Source: Sphaerotilus uruguayifluvii (GTDB lineage: Bacteria; Pseudomonadota; Gammaproteobacteria; Burkholderiales; Burkholderiaceae_C). Taken from it: a stretch of 64,000 bases of DNA. Each line of letters starts with the position of its first letter. Positions within the stretch are counted from its first letter, which is position 1. Under the pieces are notes generated by a model. The model worked only from the letters and a program-made list of their open reading frames with translations, ran no database searches and was not told the origin of the DNA. Position numbers and translations under genes: made by a program. Positions 44,245 to 55,563 of this stretch are shown here, one piece after another. The DNA lies in the NCBI RefSeq assembly GCF_013294065.1, contig NZ_JABSNM010000018.1:38680-102679 (forward strand), read 5' to 3'.

Positions 44245-45633
44245 ATGGTCACGCTCACTCTGAAAAAGAAACCCGGCGCCGGCGCCGACTCCAGCCCCCG
44301 CCACAAGCCGCTGCGCAGCAGCGGGCTGCGCCAGCGCCCGACGCTGGCCGAGGCCCAGGAACAGCGCGCACGCCAGGCCCAGGAACTGGCCCCGCCCCCG
44401 CGCGCCGCGCGCCCTGACGCCCGGCGCGAGCGCGACGAGGGCCGTCCCGGCGAGCGCGACCGCCAGGATCGCCGCCCGGGCCGGCAGCAGGTCCGCCAGG
44501 ACGAGCGCCAGCAGGCCCGCTGGCCGGATCGGCCGCAGCAGGCCCATCCGCAGCGCCGTGACGCGCGACGCGACGATCCGCCCATGCGCGGCCGCCCCGA
44601 CGAACGCCGCGATCCTGCCGCGCCGCGGGAGGGTCAGCCGCTGCGCAGCGTCAACAACCCGCATGTCGCGCGCCAGATCGCCGAGCGCACCGGTCGCCCC
44701 GATCGGGCCGACCGCAACGATCGCCGCGAAGGCGAGCGCGCCCCGCGCCCTGCCGACCGGCACGACGCTGCCCCGGCACGGCCGCTGCGCAGCGTCGCGA
44801 ACGCCCAGCTGGCGCGCCGGATGAGCGAGACCGCGGCCGCCGCGCCCGGATCGCCGCAGCGGCCGACTCCGGTCACGCCGGCGGCCACGGCCGACGGCGA
44901 GCGCCTGTCCAAGCGCATGACCGCGCTCGGTCTGGCCTCGCGCCGCGAGGCCGACGAATGGATCGATGCCGGCTGGGTGCGCGTCAACGGCACGCCGGCG
45001 GTGCTCGGCCAGCGCGTGCAGCCCGGCGACCGCATCGAGGTCGACGAGCGCGCGCATCAGGAACAGGCTCGGCGCGTGACCATCCTGCTGAACAAGCCGG
45101 TGGGTTATGTCAGCGGTCAGGCCGAGGATGGATATGAACCGGCGGCCCTGCTGATTCGACCGGAAAACCAGTGGCAGGAGGATCGTTCAGGCATCCGCTG
45201 GCATCCGGGCCATCTGCGCAATCTCGCGCCGGCCGGACGCCTGGACATCGATTCGGTCGGACTTCTGGTCCTGACCCAGGACGGCCGCGTCGCGCGCCAG
45301 CTCATCGGCGACGAATCCGATGTCGAGAAGGAATATCTGGTCCGGGTCGAATACACCCGCGGCGAGCGCCTTCCCGACGGCGATCTGGCACTGCTGAACC
45401 ACGGCCTGAGCCTGGACGGCCACGCGCTGCGTCCCTGCAAGGTCAGCTGGCAGAACGAGGATCAGCTGCGTTTCGTGCTGCGCGAAGGCAGGAAACGACA
45501 GATCCGGCGCATGTGCGAGGCAGTCGGCCTGAAGGTCGTCGGCCTGAAGCGGGTGCGCATCGGCAGCGTGCCGCTCGGCCATCTGCCACCCGGTCAGTGG
45601 CGTTACCTTCGCCGGGATGAATATTTCGCCTGA
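44245..45633 (+). CDS. rluF: RluF-like 23S rRNA pseudouridine synthase with a long basic N-terminal extension
   Basis: A member of the RsuA/RluB/E/F family that makes pseudouridine in rRNA. The 462-residue protein is much longer than typical (~290). The first ~215 residues are low-complexity, rich in Arg, Gln, Asp and Pro. Three loose copies of PLRS start segments such as [16 protein letters not shown] and [16 protein letters not shown]. The S4 RNA-binding domain follows ([20 protein letters not shown]), then the catalytic domain with [18 protein letters not shown] (catalytic Asp) and [20 protein letters not shown]. The ATG at 44245 starts a recognisable [10 protein letters not shown] leader. 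RluF is the best match among relatives; RluB is the main alternative. Confidence 0.85.
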   Translation: MVTLTLKKKPGAGADSSPRHKPLRSSGLRQRPTLAEAQEQRARQAQELAPPPRAARPDARRERDEGRPGERDRQDRRPGRQQVRQDERQQARWPDRPQQAHPQRRDARRDDPPMRGRPDERRDPAAPREGQPLRSVNNPHVARQIAERTGRPDRADRNDRREGERAPRPADRHDAAPARPLRSVANAQLARRMSETAAAAPGSPQRPTPVTPAATADGERLSKRMTALGLASRREADEWIDAGWVRVNGTPAVLGQRVQPGDRIEVDERAHQEQARRVTILLNKPVGYVSGQAEDGYEPAALLIRPENQWQEDRSGIRWHPGHLRNLAPAGRLDIDSVGLLVLTQDGRVARQLIGDESDVEKEYLVRVEYTRGERLPDGDLALLNHGLSLDGHALRPCKVSWQNEDQLRFVLREGRKRQIRRMCEAVGLKVVGLKRVRIGSVPLGHLPPGQWRYLRRDEYFA

Positions 45634-45835
45634 TTGGTACCCGATTGTTTTGCAGTATCTGGAAACAAATACAAATAAACGGGAAAGATTCGTACCACTT
45701 CCCCTCATCGCCGTCACCTGCCGCCGCGGAGACTCGAGACTTCCTGACGCCAAGTTCGTCACACCGGCTGACATGGCTATTGATCCGGTAGTACCGTTAG
45801 TCTCCGGTAATGGAAAGTACCCTTTTTTATCAGTT

Positions 45836-45864
45836 TTGCTGCTTTCAAGCAGGAAAGCTAAAGT
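45836..45864 (+). promoter_or_regulatory. tetR promoter with a dyad operator between -35 and -10
   Basis: TTGCTG (45836-45841), a 17-base spacer and TAAAGT (45859-45864) form a plausible sigma70 promoter 25 bases before the regulator's ATG. The spacer is almost filled by a perfect inverted repeat GCTTTC-N6-GAAAGC (45841-45858). A TetR-type dimer bound there would block polymerase, so this is a strong candidate autoregulatory operator. The rest of the 255-base gap (45634-45888) is AT-rich compared with the neighbours, with five GTAC tetranucleotides and a CGGTAGTACCG dyad. Confidence 0.5.
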
Positions 45865-45888
45865 ACGATTCGGCAGAGGGGAAGCCTC

Positions 45889-46521
45889 ATGATCGACCAA
45901 ACAGCCATAATTTCTTCTTCACTCGACCACCGCACTCGCCTGCTCGAGGGCATGGCGCGCTGCGTCGCCACCAAGGGCTATGCCGACACGACGATCGCCG
46001 ACATCGCGACGGCGGCCCGTGTCTCGAAGCGCACCTTCTATGAACACTTCCGCACGAAGCAGGAGTGCCTGATCGCGCTGTACGAGAACGCCAGCCAGCG
46101 CAGTCTCAACACGCTGACCCGGGCCATCGAGCCGTCGCAGGACTGGACGACCCGGGTCGACCAGGCGGTCAAGGCCTACTTCGGCCACCTCGCGGCCAAT
46201 CCGCTGCTGATGCGCACGCTGTTCATCGACGTGCTCGCGGTCGGCCCGGAAGGCCTGCAGGCGCGCCGCAAGGTGCACCGCCAGCTCGCCGAGCTGATCG
46301 CCGACCTGCCGAGCCAGCCGGACGCGGATGCCGCCGCCTGGCAGGCCAACGCGATCGTCGGCGCGCTGACCGAGATCGTGCTGCAGGCCATCGAGCAGGA
46401 TCGCGTCGAGCAGCTGCCCGAATGCGCCGACGAGGCCGCCCAGGTCGTGCGCGCCGCGATCTCCGCCAACCGCGCGCCGGCCGCCGATCCGCAGGCCCAG
46501 CCGCTCGTCCCGGAGCGCTGA
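45889..46521 (+). CDS. TetR/AcrR-family transcriptional regulator
   Basis: A 210-residue one-component regulator. The N-terminal helix-turn-helix is typical: RCVATKGYADTTIADIATAA, then RVSKRTFYEHFRTKQECLIA. The C-terminal ligand-binding domain resembles the group with a YFGHLAANPLLMRTLFIDVL helix, often next to lipid or efflux genes. No obvious target gene is adjacent; purL lies beyond on the other strand. The ATG at 45889 has a GAGGGGAAG site 7 bases upstream. Autoregulation via the dyad in its promoter is likely. Confidence 0.9.
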   Translation: MIDQTAIISSSLDHRTRLLEGMARCVATKGYADTTIADIATAARVSKRTFYEHFRTKQECLIALYENASQRSLNTLTRAIEPSQDWTTRVDQAVKAYFGHLAANPLLMRTLFIDVLAVGPEGLQARRKVHRQLAELIADLPSQPDADAAAWQANAIVGALTEIVLQAIEQDRVEQLPECADEAAQVVRAAISANRAPAADPQAQPLVPER

Positions 46522-46597
46522 ACCGCCCGTCTCCGCCGGCTCCGGCCGGATGTGCTCCCGTTCCCCAGAGCTTTCTCCCCCACCCCACCGAACGAAC

Positions 46598-46633
46598 AAG
46601 GGGCCGGCACCGCAAGGTGGCCGGCCCCTTTGT
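46598..46633. terminator. Terminator between the tetR gene and convergent purL
   Basis: GGGGCCGGCACC, a GCAA loop and GGTGGCCGGCCCC form a ~12-bp stem with one bulged G, flanked by an AAG/CTTTG border. It lies 76 bases after the tetR stop and 57 bases before the purL stop on the other strand and probably serves both directions. Confidence 0.75.
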
Positions 46634-46689
46634 TCATCCGTCGCTGATCCGGCATCGACGACCGGCGGCCCGCCGGTCGTCGTCCGCCA

Positions 46690-49600
46690 TCAGCCGACCC
46701 AGCGACGCGCGTTGCCGAACATGCGCGCCCACGGGCTGCGCGCCGACACGTCGCCCGAGGTCCAGCTCAGCTGCACGTTGCGGAAGACGCGCTCCGGGTG
46801 CGGCATCAGCACGGTGAAGCGGCCGTCGGCGGTGGTGACCGAGGTCAGACCGTCCGGGCTGCCGTTCGGGTTGGCCGGATAGGCCTCGGTCGGACGGCCG
46901 GCCGAGTCGACGAAGCGCATCGCGCGATGCACCTTGGCCGCATCGCCGCGCTGCGAGAAGTCCGCGAAGCCTTCGCCATGGGCGACGGCGATCGGCAGGC
47001 GGCTGCCGGCCATGCCCTGGAAGAAGATCGACGGGCTCTCGAGGATCTCGACCTGCGACAGGCGGGCCTCGAACTGCTCGCTCTTGTTGCGGGTGAACTT
47101 CGGCCAGTCCTGCGCGCCCGGAATGATCGGGCTGAGCGCGGCCATCATCTGGCAGCCGTTGCACACGCCCAGCGCGAAGGTGTCCTGGCGCTGGAAGAAG
47201 ACCGAGAACTGCTCCGCCAGCAGCGGGTTGAACAGCACCGAGCGCGCCCAGCCCTCGCCGGCGCCGAGCGTGTCGCCATACGAGAAGCCGCCGCAGGCGA
47301 CCAGACCGTGGAACTGCTCCAGACGAGCGCGCCCCGCCTGCAGGTCGCTCATGTGCACGTCGAAGGTGTCGAAGCCGGCCTGCGCCATCGCGTAGCTCAT
47401 CTCGACATGCGAGTTGACACCCTGCTCGCGCAGGATCGCCACCTTCGGGCGGGTCTTGGCGATGAAGGGCGCGGCGACGTCCTCGCTCGCGTCGAAGCTC
47501 AGCGCCACATGCAGGCCGGTGTCGTCCGGCGCGCCTGCGGCGGCGTGCTCGCTGTCGGCGCAGACCGGGTTGTCGCGCTGCGCACTGATGCGCCAGCTCA
47601 CCTCGTCCCAGGCCTGGTGCAGCTGCTGCAGCGGCGCGCTGAAGACCGTCTTGGCATCGCGCCAGACCTCGACCGCGCGGCGGTCGTTGGTCTTGCCGAC
47701 GACATGGCTGTGGCGGCTCAGGCCATGGGCGCGCAGCGTGCGGATCACGTCGTCGCGGTCGGCGGTGGCGACCTGCAGCACGACGCCGAGTTCCTCGTTG
47801 AACAGGGCTTTCAGCGTCAGCTCGTTGCGGCGCTCGCCGACCTGGGTGGCCCAGTTCTTCGAGTCACCCATGTCGGCGCGGCTGTCGCTGATGCCGTCGC
47901 CTTCGGTGACCAGCAGGTCGACGTTCAGGCTCACGCCGACGTGACCGGCGAAGGCCATCTCGCAGGCTGCCGCCCACAGGCCGCCGTCGCTGCGGTCGTG
48001 GTAGGCCAGCAGCTTGCCGGCCGCGCGCAGCTCGTTGACCACCGCCACCAGCGCCTTGAGCTGGGCCGGATCGTCCACGTCCGGCACGGTATCGCCGAAC
48101 TGGCCCAGCACCTGCGCCAGCATCGAGCCGCCCATGCGGTTCCGGCCCTGGCCCAGGTCGATCAGGATCAGCGTGGTGTCCAGGCCGGCCGGGGTGTCGG
48201 TCCTGAGCTGCGGCGTCAGCGTGCCGCGCACGTCGTCGAGCGTGACGAAGGCGGTGACGACCAGCGAGACCGGCGCCACGACCTGCTTCGTTTCGCCGCC
48301 GTCGCTCCACCTGGTGCGCATCGACAGCGAATCCTTGCCGACCGGGATGCCGATGCCCAGCGCCGGGCACAGCTCCATGCCCACCGCCTTGACGGTGTCG
48401 TAGAGCGCGGCGTCCTCGCCGGCCTCGCCGCAGGCGGCCATCCAGTTGGCCGAGAGCTTCACGCGCGACAGCTCGATCGGCGCGGCCAGCAGGTTGGTGA
48501 TGCTTTCCGCCACCGCCATGCGGCCGGAGGCCGGCGCGTCGAGCGAGGCCAGCGGGGTGCGCTCGCCCATCGACATCGCCTCACCGCGGAAGCCGGCGTA
48601 GTCGGCCAGCGTGACCGCGCAGTCGGCCACCGGCACCTGCCAGGGGCCCACCATCTGGTCGCGGTGGCTCATGCCGCCCACGGTGCGGTCGCCGATGGTG
48701 ATCAGGAAGCGCTTGGAGGCCACCGTCGGGTGACGCAGCACGCTCAGCGCCACCTCGTCGAGCTCCACGCCGGTGAGGTTCAGCGGCTGCTCGGTGCGCG
48801 CGACGCGGGTGACGTCACGGTGCATCTTGGGCGGCTTGCCCAGCAGCACGTCCATCGGCATGTCGATCGGGCGCTCGCCGCCGGGACCGTCCTCGAGGAT
48901 CAGCTCGCGGTCGTCGGTGGCGATGCCCACCACCGCGTAGGGCGCGCGCTCGCGGCGGCACATCTCGTCGAACAGCGGCAGCAGGTCCGGATTGACCGCC
49001 AGGACATAGCGCTCCTGGCTCTCGTTGCACCAGATCTCCTTGGGCGCCAGGCCGGTCTCCTCCAGCGGCACCTTGCGGATGTCGAAGGTCGCGCCCTTGC
49101 CGGCGCCGTCGACCAGCTCGGGGAAGGCGTTGGAGATGCCGCCCGCGCCGACGTCATGGATCGCGACGATCGGATTCGTCTCGCCCAGCGCCCAGCAGTG
49201 GTTGATGACCTCCTGCGCGCGGCGCTGGATCTCGGGGTTGCCGCGCTGCACCGAATCGAAGTCGAGCGCGGCGGTGTTGGTGCCCGCAGCCATCGACGAG
49301 GCGGCGCCGCCGCCCATGCCGATGCGCATGCCCGGGCCGCCGAGCTGGATCAGCAGCGTGCCGGCGCCGAAGGGCAGCTTGTGCGTCTGGCCGTCGCTGA
49401 TCGTGCCCAGGCCGCCGGCGATCATGATCGGCTTGTGGTAGCCGCGGCGCACGCCCGCCACCGTCTGCTCGAAGACGCGGAAGTAGCCGGCCAGGTTCGG
49501 GCGGCCGAACTCGTTGTTGAACGCCGCGCCCCCCAGCGGGCCCTCGGTCATGATCTGCAGGGGACTCGCGATGTGCTCGGGCTTGCCGACGGCATCGTTC

Positions 49601-50706
49601 TCCCACGGCTCGTTCGTGCCGGGCAGGTTCAGGTTGGAGACATGGAAGCCGGTGAGACCCGCCTTGGGCTTGGAGCCGCGGCCGGTCGCGCCCTCGTCGC
49701 GGATCTCGCCGCCGGCGCCGGTGGAGGCGCCCGGGAACGGCGAGATGGCGGTCGGGTGGTTGTGCGTCTCGACCTTCATCAGCACATGCGCGGTCTCGGC
49801 GCGCGCGCCGTACTGCGGCGCGTTGGTGTAGCCCTGCGGCAGCCAGCGCTCGACCGGGCCGCCTTCCATCACCGCGGCGTTGTCGCTGTAGGCGACGACG
49901 GTCGACTGCGGCGCGAGCTTTTCCGTGTTGCGGATCATGCCGAACATCGACAGCGGCTGGCGCTCGCCGTCGATGGTGAAGTCGGCGTTGAAGATCTTGT
50001 GGCGGCAGTGCTCGGAGTTGGCCTGCGCGAACATCATCAGCTCGACGTCGCTGGGGTTGCGCCTGAGCTCGGTGAAGGCCTTCACCAGGTAGTCGATCTC
50101 GTCGTCCGACAGCGCCAGGCCGAAGTCCTTGTTGGCGACTTCCAGCGCCGCGCGGCCCTGGCCGATCACGTCGACATGGGCCAGCGGCTCGGCCGTCTGG
50201 GCGTCGAACAGGTGGCGGCCGGCCTCGCGCTCGAAGGCGACCGACTCGGTCATGCGGTCATGCAGCAGCATGGCGCAGGCCTGCAGCTCCTCGCGCGAGA
50301 GCGGCCTGGCGCCGCCCTTGAGCGCGTCGATCAGGCCGGACTTGAGCTGCAGGCGGAACTCGGTGACCCGCTCGACGCGGTGGATGTCCAGGCCGCAGTT
50401 GTGGGCGATGTCGGTGGCCTTGGAGGCCCACGGCGACACGGTGCCCAGGCGCGGCATCACCACCACCAGCTCGCCCTCGGCCGAGGTCTCGGCGGCGTCG
50501 CCATAGGTCAGCAGCGCGGCGAGCTTGTCGGTGGCGGCCGCGTCGAGCGCGGCATCGCTCCAGACCCAGTGCACATGGCGGGCCGACACGCCGACGATGC
50601 GGGCGCTGACGGCCTGCAGGCGCGGCAGCAGCGCCTGGGCGCGGAAGGCGGAAAGGGCGTTGCCGCCCTCGAAATGCTGGAGGTGCTTGGGGGAGGAGGA
50701 AGACAC
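46690..50706 (-). CDS. purL: Phosphoribosylformylglycinamidine synthase PurL (large form)
   Basis: It catalyses the fourth step of purine synthesis, converting FGAR to FGAM with ATP and glutamine. The 1338-residue single-chain form has an N-terminal PurS-like domain ([17 protein letters not shown]), a linker and two AIRS-type halves ([40 protein letters not shown]). A C-terminal class I glutaminase carries the Cys nucleophile in [15 protein letters not shown] (near residue 1180) and the His/Glu pair in [11 protein letters not shown] chose the GTG at 50706 because no ATG lies near the conserved start; upstream in-frame sequence overlaps the next gene region. It is a single-gene unit. Confidence 0.96.
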   Translation of the reverse strand: MSSSSPKHLQHFEGGNALSAFRAQALLPRLQAVSARIVGVSARHVHWVWSDAALDAAATDKLAALLTYGDAAETSAEGELVVVMPRLGTVSPWASKATDIAHNCGLDIHRVERVTEFRLQLKSGLIDALKGGARPLSREELQACAMLLHDRMTESVAFEREAGRHLFDAQTAEPLAHVDVIGQGRAALEVANKDFGLALSDDEIDYLVKAFTELRRNPSDVELMMFAQANSEHCRHKIFNADFTIDGERQPLSMFGMIRNTEKLAPQSTVVAYSDNAAVMEGGPVERWLPQGYTNAPQYGARAETAHVLMKVETHNHPTAISPFPGASTGAGGEIRDEGATGRGSKPKAGLTGFHVSNLNLPGTNEPWENDAVGKPEHIASPLQIMTEGPLGGAAFNNEFGRPNLAGYFRVFEQTVAGVRRGYHKPIMIAGGLGTISDGQTHKLPFGAGTLLIQLGGPGMRIGMGGGAASSMAAGTNTAALDFDSVQRGNPEIQRRAQEVINHCWALGETNPIVAIHDVGAGGISNAFPELVDGAGKGATFDIRKVPLEETGLAPKEIWCNESQERYVLAVNPDLLPLFDEMCRRERAPYAVVGIATDDRELILEDGPGGERPIDMPMDVLLGKPPKMHRDVTRVARTEQPLNLTGVELDEVALSVLRHPTVASKRFLITIGDRTVGGMSHRDQMVGPWQVPVADCAVTLADYAGFRGEAMSMGERTPLASLDAPASGRMAVAESITNLLAAPIELSRVKLSANWMAACGEAGEDAALYDTVKAVGMELCPALGIGIPVGKDSLSMRTRWSDGGETKQVVAPVSLVVTAFVTLDDVRGTLTPQLRTDTPAGLDTTLILIDLGQGRNRMGGSMLAQVLGQFGDTVPDVDDPAQLKALVAVVNELRAAGKLLAYHDRSDGGLWAAACEMAFAGHVGVSLNVDLLVTEGDGISDSRADMGDSKNWATQVGERRNELTLKALFNEELGVVLQVATADRDDVIRTLRAHGLSRHSHVVGKTNDRRAVEVWRDAKTVFSAPLQQLHQAWDEVSWRISAQRDNPVCADSEHAAAGAPDDTGLHVALSFDASEDVAAPFIAKTRPKVAILREQGVNSHVEMSYAMAQAGFDTFDVHMSDLQAGRARLEQFHGLVACGGFSYGDTLGAGEGWARSVLFNPLLAEQFSVFFQRQDTFALGVCNGCQMMAALSPIIPGAQDWPKFTRNKSEQFEARLSQVEILESPSIFFQGMAGSRLPIAVAHGEGFADFSQRGDAAKVHRAMRFVDSAGRPTEAYPANPNGSPDGLTSVTTADGRFTVLMPHPERVFRNVQLSWTSGDVSARSPWARMFGNARRWVG

Positions 50707-50813
50707 GCGTGTGAGTCCCGAAGGGCTGTTGATGCGGTGGGGTCGGCGGGCTGGGCGGTGCCGCGGCCAGCGCGGGTGCGGCGGCAGCCGGACCGTGAGA
50801 CAAGTCCGGGATT

Positions 50814-51947
50814 CTAGTGGAGTGCGTCGCCCAGTGCGGCCGCGACCTGTTCGCCGATCGCCAGCGAGGCGGTCAGCCCGGGCGACTCGATGCCCAGCAG
50901 CTCGACCAGCCCGTGCAGGCCGTGCACCGCCTCGGTGTCGATGCGGAAGTCGGCCGACGGCGCCTGCGGCCCCGAGATCTTCGGCCGCACGCCGGCGTGG
51001 CCGGGCTGCAGCGCGCCCTCGGGCAGACCCGGCCAGTAGCGCCGGATCGCCTCGGCCATGCCGGCCTGGCGGCGCGCATCGACCCGGTAGTCGATCTGCG
51101 CCTCGGACGCGATGTCCAGCCACTCGACGTCCGGGCCGAAGCGCATCTGCCCGCCCAGGTCCAGCGTGACATGCACGCCCAGGCCGGCGGCCTCCGGCAC
51201 CGGGTAGACCAGCCGCGAGAACGGTGCGCCGCCGGCGAAGGTGAAATAGCTGCCCTTGCAGAAATGCGCCTCGGGCGGCCGCGGCGCGCCCGGCGGGCGC
51301 CCCTGCAGACGCGCGGCCAGATCGGGCGCCGCCAGCCCGGCGGCATTGACCAGCCGGCGCACCTGCAGCGTCTCGCCGGCGATCGTCACCCGGTGGCCGC
51401 CGCGGCCGGCGTCGATCGCTTCGATGGCCTGCACCGGCGACTTCAGCGCCAGCACCGCGCCGGCGGCCTCGGCGTCGGCCAGCAGCGCCAGCATCAGGCC
51501 GTGGCTGTCGACGATGCCGGTCGAGGGCGACCACAGCGCGGCCACGCAGGCCAGCGCGGGCTCCATCGCGCACGCCTGCGCGGCGCTCAGGCGCTGCAGG
51601 TCGTGCACGCCGTTGGCCTGCGCCTGGGCCTGCAGCGCGTCGAGCCGGCCGAGCTGCGCCTCGGCGGTGGCGACGATCAGCTTGCCGCAGCGCCGGTGCG
51701 CGATGCCGCGCTCGGCGCAGAAGGCATAGAGCAGCTCGCGCCCGCGCACGCACAGCCGCGCCTTGAGCGAACCGGTCGGGTAATAGAGCCCGGCGTGGAT
51801 CACCTCGCTGCTGCGCGCGCTGGTGACGGTGCCGAAGGCCTCGCGCGCCTCGGCGACGACCACCTCGCGGCCGGCCTGCGCCAGCGCGCGCGCCACCGCC
51901 AGGCCGACCACGCCGGCGCCGATCACCAGGGTATCCATGCTGTCCAT
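50814..51947 (-). CDS. FAD-dependent oxidoreductase, L-2-hydroxyglutarate oxidase-like (DAO family)
   Basis: A flavoprotein of 377 residues with the N-terminal Rossmann motif [19 protein letters not shown] and a DAO-family core. [22 protein letters not shown] and [20 protein letters not shown] are characteristic of LhgO and close relatives, as is the C-terminal [20 protein letters not shown] with an [12 protein letters not shown] ending. LhgO-type enzymes oxidise L-2-hydroxyglutarate and feed electrons to quinones; the exact substrate here is not proven. Starts at 51947 and 51938 are equally good. It is divergent from map, 75 bases apart. Confidence 0.87.
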   Translation of the reverse strand: MDSMDTLVIGAGVVGLAVARALAQAGREVVVAEAREAFGTVTSARSSEVIHAGLYYPTGSLKARLCVRGRELLYAFCAERGIAHRRCGKLIVATAEAQLGRLDALQAQAQANGVHDLQRLSAAQACAMEPALACVAALWSPSTGIVDSHGLMLALLADAEAAGAVLALKSPVQAIEAIDAGRGGHRVTIAGETLQVRRLVNAAGLAAPDLAARLQGRPPGAPRPPEAHFCKGSYFTFAGGAPFSRLVYPVPEAAGLGVHVTLDLGGQMRFGPDVEWLDIASEAQIDYRVDARRQAGMAEAIRRYWPGLPEGALQPGHAGVRPKISGPQAPSADFRIDTEAVHGLHGLVELLGIESPGLTASLAIGEQVAAALGDALH

Positions 51948-52008
51948 CCGTGCGCTCCATGCCGGCCGGGTCCCGACCCGGGCTCGAACCCGTTTTCCGA
52001 CCGGGTGC

Positions 52009-52014
52009 GATAAT
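52009..52014 (+). promoter_or_regulatory. -10 element just upstream of map
   Basis: GATAAT ends 8 bases before the map ATG, so the transcript would have at most a base or two of leader. There is no ribosome-binding site before the ATG, which is consistent with leaderless translation. No good -35 was found. Confidence 0.4.
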
Positions 52015-52022
52015 CGCCCACC

Positions 52023-52835
52023 ATGTCGATCACGATCAAGACCGCCGCAGACATCGAGGCGATGCGCACGGCCTGCCGCCTCGCCTCTGAAGTCCTGGAC
52101 ATCCTCACGCCGCACGTTCGTCCCGGCGTGACCACCAACGAGCTCGACCGCATCGCTCACGACCACATCGTGAACGTGCAGAAGGCCATTCCCGCGCCGC
52201 TGAACTACCAGCCGCCGGGCTACAAGCCCTACCCGAAGTCGATCTGCACCTCGGTGAACCAGGTGATCTGCCACGGCATCCCGAGCGACAAGCCGCTGAA
52301 GAGCGGCGACATCGTCAACCTCGACATCACCGTCATCAAGGACGGCTGGCACGGCGACACCAGCCGCATGTTCGTCGTCGGCGAGGGCTCGATCGCCGCG
52401 AAGCGCCTGTGCGCCCTCACCTACGACGCCATGTGGAAGGGCATCGAGAAGGTCCGGCCCGGCGCACGCCTGGGCGACATCGGCCACGCGATCCAGACCT
52501 TCGTCGAGAACCAGGGCCTGTCGGTGGTGCGCGAGTTCTGCGGCCACGGCATCGGGCGCAAGTTCCACGAGGAGCCGCAGATCCTGCACTACGGCCGCCC
52601 CGGCACGCTCGACGAGCTCAAGCCCGGCATGATCTTCACCATCGAGCCGATGGTCAACGCCGGCCGGCGCGAGATCAAGGAAGGCGGCGACGGCTGGACC
52701 ATCGTCACCAAGGACCGCTCGCTCTCCGCCCAGTGGGAGCACACCGTCGTCGTCACCGAGACCGGCTACGAGGTGCTGACGCTGTCGGACGGCAGCCCGC
52801 CGCTGCCGCCGTTCATCACGACGACGCGCTGCTGA
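52023..52835 (+). CDS. map: Methionine aminopeptidase, type I
   Basis: It removes the N-terminal methionine from nascent proteins. The product has 270 residues. The five metal ligands are all visible: Asp in [20 protein letters not shown] (two), His in [13 protein letters not shown], Glu in FTIEPMV and Glu in [11 protein letters not shown]. The substrate-pocket histidine occurs in [11 protein letters not shown]. It is followed 8 bases later by glnD on the same strand, a common gammaproteobacterial and betaproteobacterial pairing. The usual rpsB-tsf neighbours are not seen here. Confidence 0.97.
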   Translation: MSITIKTAADIEAMRTACRLASEVLDILTPHVRPGVTTNELDRIAHDHIVNVQKAIPAPLNYQPPGYKPYPKSICTSVNQVICHGIPSDKPLKSGDIVNLDITVIKDGWHGDTSRMFVVGEGSIAAKRLCALTYDAMWKGIEKVRPGARLGDIGHAIQTFVENQGLSVVREFCGHGIGRKFHEEPQILHYGRPGTLDELKPGMIFTIEPMVNAGRREIKEGGDGWTIVTKDRSLSAQWEHTVVVTETGYEVLTLSDGSPPLPPFITTTRC

Positions 52836-52843
52836 GGCCCGCG

Positions 52844-55543
52844 GTGACCGCGCCCCCCGTGCTGCCGCCGAAGCCCTCCGCCCCGAACCGACCGGTGTCC
52901 GCCCCGCCCGCCGGCCTCGGCGAGCGCCGCCAGGACGTGCATGTGCTGCCGGTGGCCGAGCTGCGCCGGCTGATGCGCGACGGCAAGCAGGCGCTGATCC
53001 GCCAGTTCCGCGACGGCCCGGCCACGGTGCCAGCGGCCTCGCAGCTGGTGCGCCAGCTCAGCCAGCATGTGGACGGCGTCATCACCCAGCTCTGGCACCA
53101 GGGCGAGCTGCCGCGCGGCGCCGCGCTGGTGGCCGTCGGCGGCTACGGCCGCGGCGAGCTCTTCCCGTACTCCGACGTGGACGTGCTGGTGCTGCTGCCC
53201 GAGGACATGGCCGAGCCGCACGGCGCCGCGCACGATCCGGCCGCGCCGCCCGACCCGCGCCGCGCCGGCATCGAGGCCTTCATCACCGCCTGCTGGGACA
53301 TCGGCCTGGAGATCGGCTCGAGCGTGCGCACCGTCGACGAGTGCGTCGCCGAGGCGCAGGCCGACGTGACGGTGCAGACCGCGCTGCTGGAGGCGCGCTT
53401 CCTGTGCGGCGCGCGCCGGCTCTTCGACCAGTTCCGGCGCTGGACCGCCGACGTGCTCGATCCGGCGACCTTCCTGCGCGCGAAGTCGCTGGAGATGCAG
53501 CAGCGCCACGTCAAGTACGAGAACACGCCGTATTCGCTCGAGCCCAACTGCAAGGAGAGCCCGGGCGGCCTGCGCGACCTGCAGGTGGTGCGCTGGGTCT
53601 CGCAGGGCGCGGGCCTGGGCCGCTCCTGGGCCGAGCTGGCCAAGAAGGGCCTGATCACGCGCTTCGAGGCGACGCAGCTGCAGCGCAACGAGGGCGTGCT
53701 GCGGCTGATCCGCGCGCGGCTGCACACCATCGCCGGACGGCGCGAGGACCGTCTGGTCTTCGACCTGCAGACCGCGGTGGCCGAGAGCTTCGGCTGGGTC
53801 TCGACGCCGGAGCGCCGCGCCAGCGAGGCGCTGATGCACCGCTACTACTGGGCCGCCAAGGCGGTGGTGCAGCTCAACCAGATCCTGATGCTGGGCATCG
53901 AGGAGCATGTCGCCGGCTCGCGCGACGCGCCGATGCGCCCGATCGACGCGCGCTTCTTCGACCGCGGCGGCCTGATCGAGGTCGCCAGCGACGACCTCTA
54001 CCAGCGCGACCCGCACGCCATCCTGCAGACCTTCCTGGCCTTCCAGCGCAGCCCCGGCTGCAAGGGCCTGTCGGCACGCACGCTGCGCGCGCTCTACAAC
54101 GCGCGCGAGCTGATGGACGCGAAGTTCCGCGCCGATCCGGTCAACCGCGCCACCTTCATGGAGATCCTGCAGCAGCCGCAGGGCCAGACGCATGTCTTCC
54201 GGCTGATGAACGACACCTCGGTGCTCGGGCGCTACCTGTGGGTGTTCCGCAAGATCGTCGGCCAGATGCAGCACGACCTGTTCCACGTCTACACCGTGGA
54301 CCAGCACATCATGATGGTGCTGCGCAACGTGCGCCGCTTCTTCATCGCCGAGCACACGCACGAGTACCCGTTCTGCTCGCAGCTGGCGGCGCACTGGGAC
54401 AAGCCGTGGCTGCTGTATGTCGCGGCGCTGTTCCATGACGTGGCCAAGGGCCGCGGCGGCGACCACTCCGAGCTCGGCGCGGTCGAGGTGCGGCGCTTCT
54501 GCCGCGACCACGGCATCGACCGGGAGGACGCCCGGCTCGTCGAGTTCCTGGTCAAGGAGCACCTGACGATGTCGCGGGTCGCGCAGAAGGAGGACCTGTC
54601 GGATCCGGACGTGATCGACGCCTTCGCCCGCCATGTCAAGGACCCGCGCCGGCTCACCGCGCTCTATCTGCTGACGGTGGCCGACATCCGCGGCACCAGC
54701 CCGAAGGTCTGGAACGCCTGGAAGGGCAAGCTGCTCGAGGACCTGTTCCGCGCCACGCTGCGCGCGCTGGGCGGCGCCAAGCCGCAGATGGATGCCGAGA
54801 TCGAGCTGCGCAAGCAGGAATCCCGCCAGCTGCTCGCGCTGCACTCGATGCTGCCCGGCGCCGAGGAAGCGCTGTGGAAGACGCTCGACCTCAACTACTT
54901 CGCCCGCCACGACAGCAACGAGATCGCCTGGCACGCGCGGGCGCTGAACCGCCGGGTCGACAGTCCCGCGCCGCTGGTCAGCGCGCGGCTGTCGCCGGTG
55001 GGCGAAGGCCTGCAGGTGCTGGTCTACGCGCCCGACAGCCAGGACCTGTTCGCGCGCATCTGCGGCTACTTCGACGCGGCGCAGTTCAGCATTCTCGACG
55101 CCCGGGTGCACACCACCCGTGCCGGCTACGCGCTCGACACCTTCCAGGTCATCACGCCCTTCTTCGACCAGGCCTACCGCGACCTGATCGCGCTGGTCGA
55201 GCACCAGCTGATGGCCACGCTCACCGAGGAGGGCCCGCTGCCCGAACCGGGCCGCGGGCGGCTGTCGCGCCGGGTCAAGTCCTTCCCGATCACGCCGCGG
55301 GTGCAGCTGCGCCCGGACGAGCGCGCGCAGCGCTGGGTGCTGTCGGTGTCGGCCAGCGACCGCTCCGGCCTGCTCTACAGCGTCGCGCGGGTGCTGGCGC
55401 GCCACCAGGTCAACCTGCAGCTGGCCAAGATCAGCACGCTGGGCGAGCGCGTCGAGGACACCTTCCTGGTCGACGGCGCGGTGCTGCAGCACAACCGCAG
55501 CCAGATCGAGTTCGAGACGGAACTGCTCGACGCGCTGGGCTGA
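52844..55543 (+). CDS. glnD: Bifunctional PII uridylyltransferase/uridylyl-removing enzyme GlnD
   Basis: The nitrogen sensor that uridylylates PII proteins when glutamine is low and deuridylylates them when it is high. From a GTG at 52844 it has 899 residues (E. coli 890). Domains in order are the nucleotidyltransferase ([20 protein letters not shown], about residue 103), a helical GlnD-PII linker, the HD hydrolase domain ([17 protein letters not shown], about 528) and two C-terminal ACT domains that bind glutamine (about 720 and 830). The GTG is the first start after the map stop; no ATG lies near the family start. The first ~30 residues are Pro-rich. Confidence 0.95.
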   Translation: MTAPPVLPPKPSAPNRPVSAPPAGLGERRQDVHVLPVAELRRLMRDGKQALIRQFRDGPATVPAASQLVRQLSQHVDGVITQLWHQGELPRGAALVAVGGYGRGELFPYSDVDVLVLLPEDMAEPHGAAHDPAAPPDPRRAGIEAFITACWDIGLEIGSSVRTVDECVAEAQADVTVQTALLEARFLCGARRLFDQFRRWTADVLDPATFLRAKSLEMQQRHVKYENTPYSLEPNCKESPGGLRDLQVVRWVSQGAGLGRSWAELAKKGLITRFEATQLQRNEGVLRLIRARLHTIAGRREDRLVFDLQTAVAESFGWVSTPERRASEALMHRYYWAAKAVVQLNQILMLGIEEHVAGSRDAPMRPIDARFFDRGGLIEVASDDLYQRDPHAILQTFLAFQRSPGCKGLSARTLRALYNARELMDAKFRADPVNRATFMEILQQPQGQTHVFRLMNDTSVLGRYLWVFRKIVGQMQHDLFHVYTVDQHIMMVLRNVRRFFIAEHTHEYPFCSQLAAHWDKPWLLYVAALFHDVAKGRGGDHSELGAVEVRRFCRDHGIDREDARLVEFLVKEHLTMSRVAQKEDLSDPDVIDAFARHVKDPRRLTALYLLTVADIRGTSPKVWNAWKGKLLEDLFRATLRALGGAKPQMDAEIELRKQESRQLLALHSMLPGAEEALWKTLDLNYFARHDSNEIAWHARALNRRVDSPAPLVSARLSPVGEGLQVLVYAPDSQDLFARICGYFDAAQFSILDARVHTTRAGYALDTFQVITPFFDQAYRDLIALVEHQLMATLTEEGPLPEPGRGRLSRRVKSFPITPRVQLRPDERAQRWVLSVSASDRSGLLYSVARVLARHQVNLQLAKISTLGERVEDTFLVDGAVLQHNRSQIEFETELLDALG

Positions 55544-55563
55544 GCCGCCCGGCGCCCGCCCCG

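Noticed and set aside
45617..45892. 91-codon open frame between the pseudouridine synthase and tetR genes
   Set aside because: It overlaps both real genes at its ends, has no ribosome site and crosses the tetR promoter and dyad. More likely chance in an AT-rich gap.
46798..50817. 1339-codon plus-strand open frame opposite purL
   Set aside because: Entirely antisense to purL, with biased composition and no recognisable domains.
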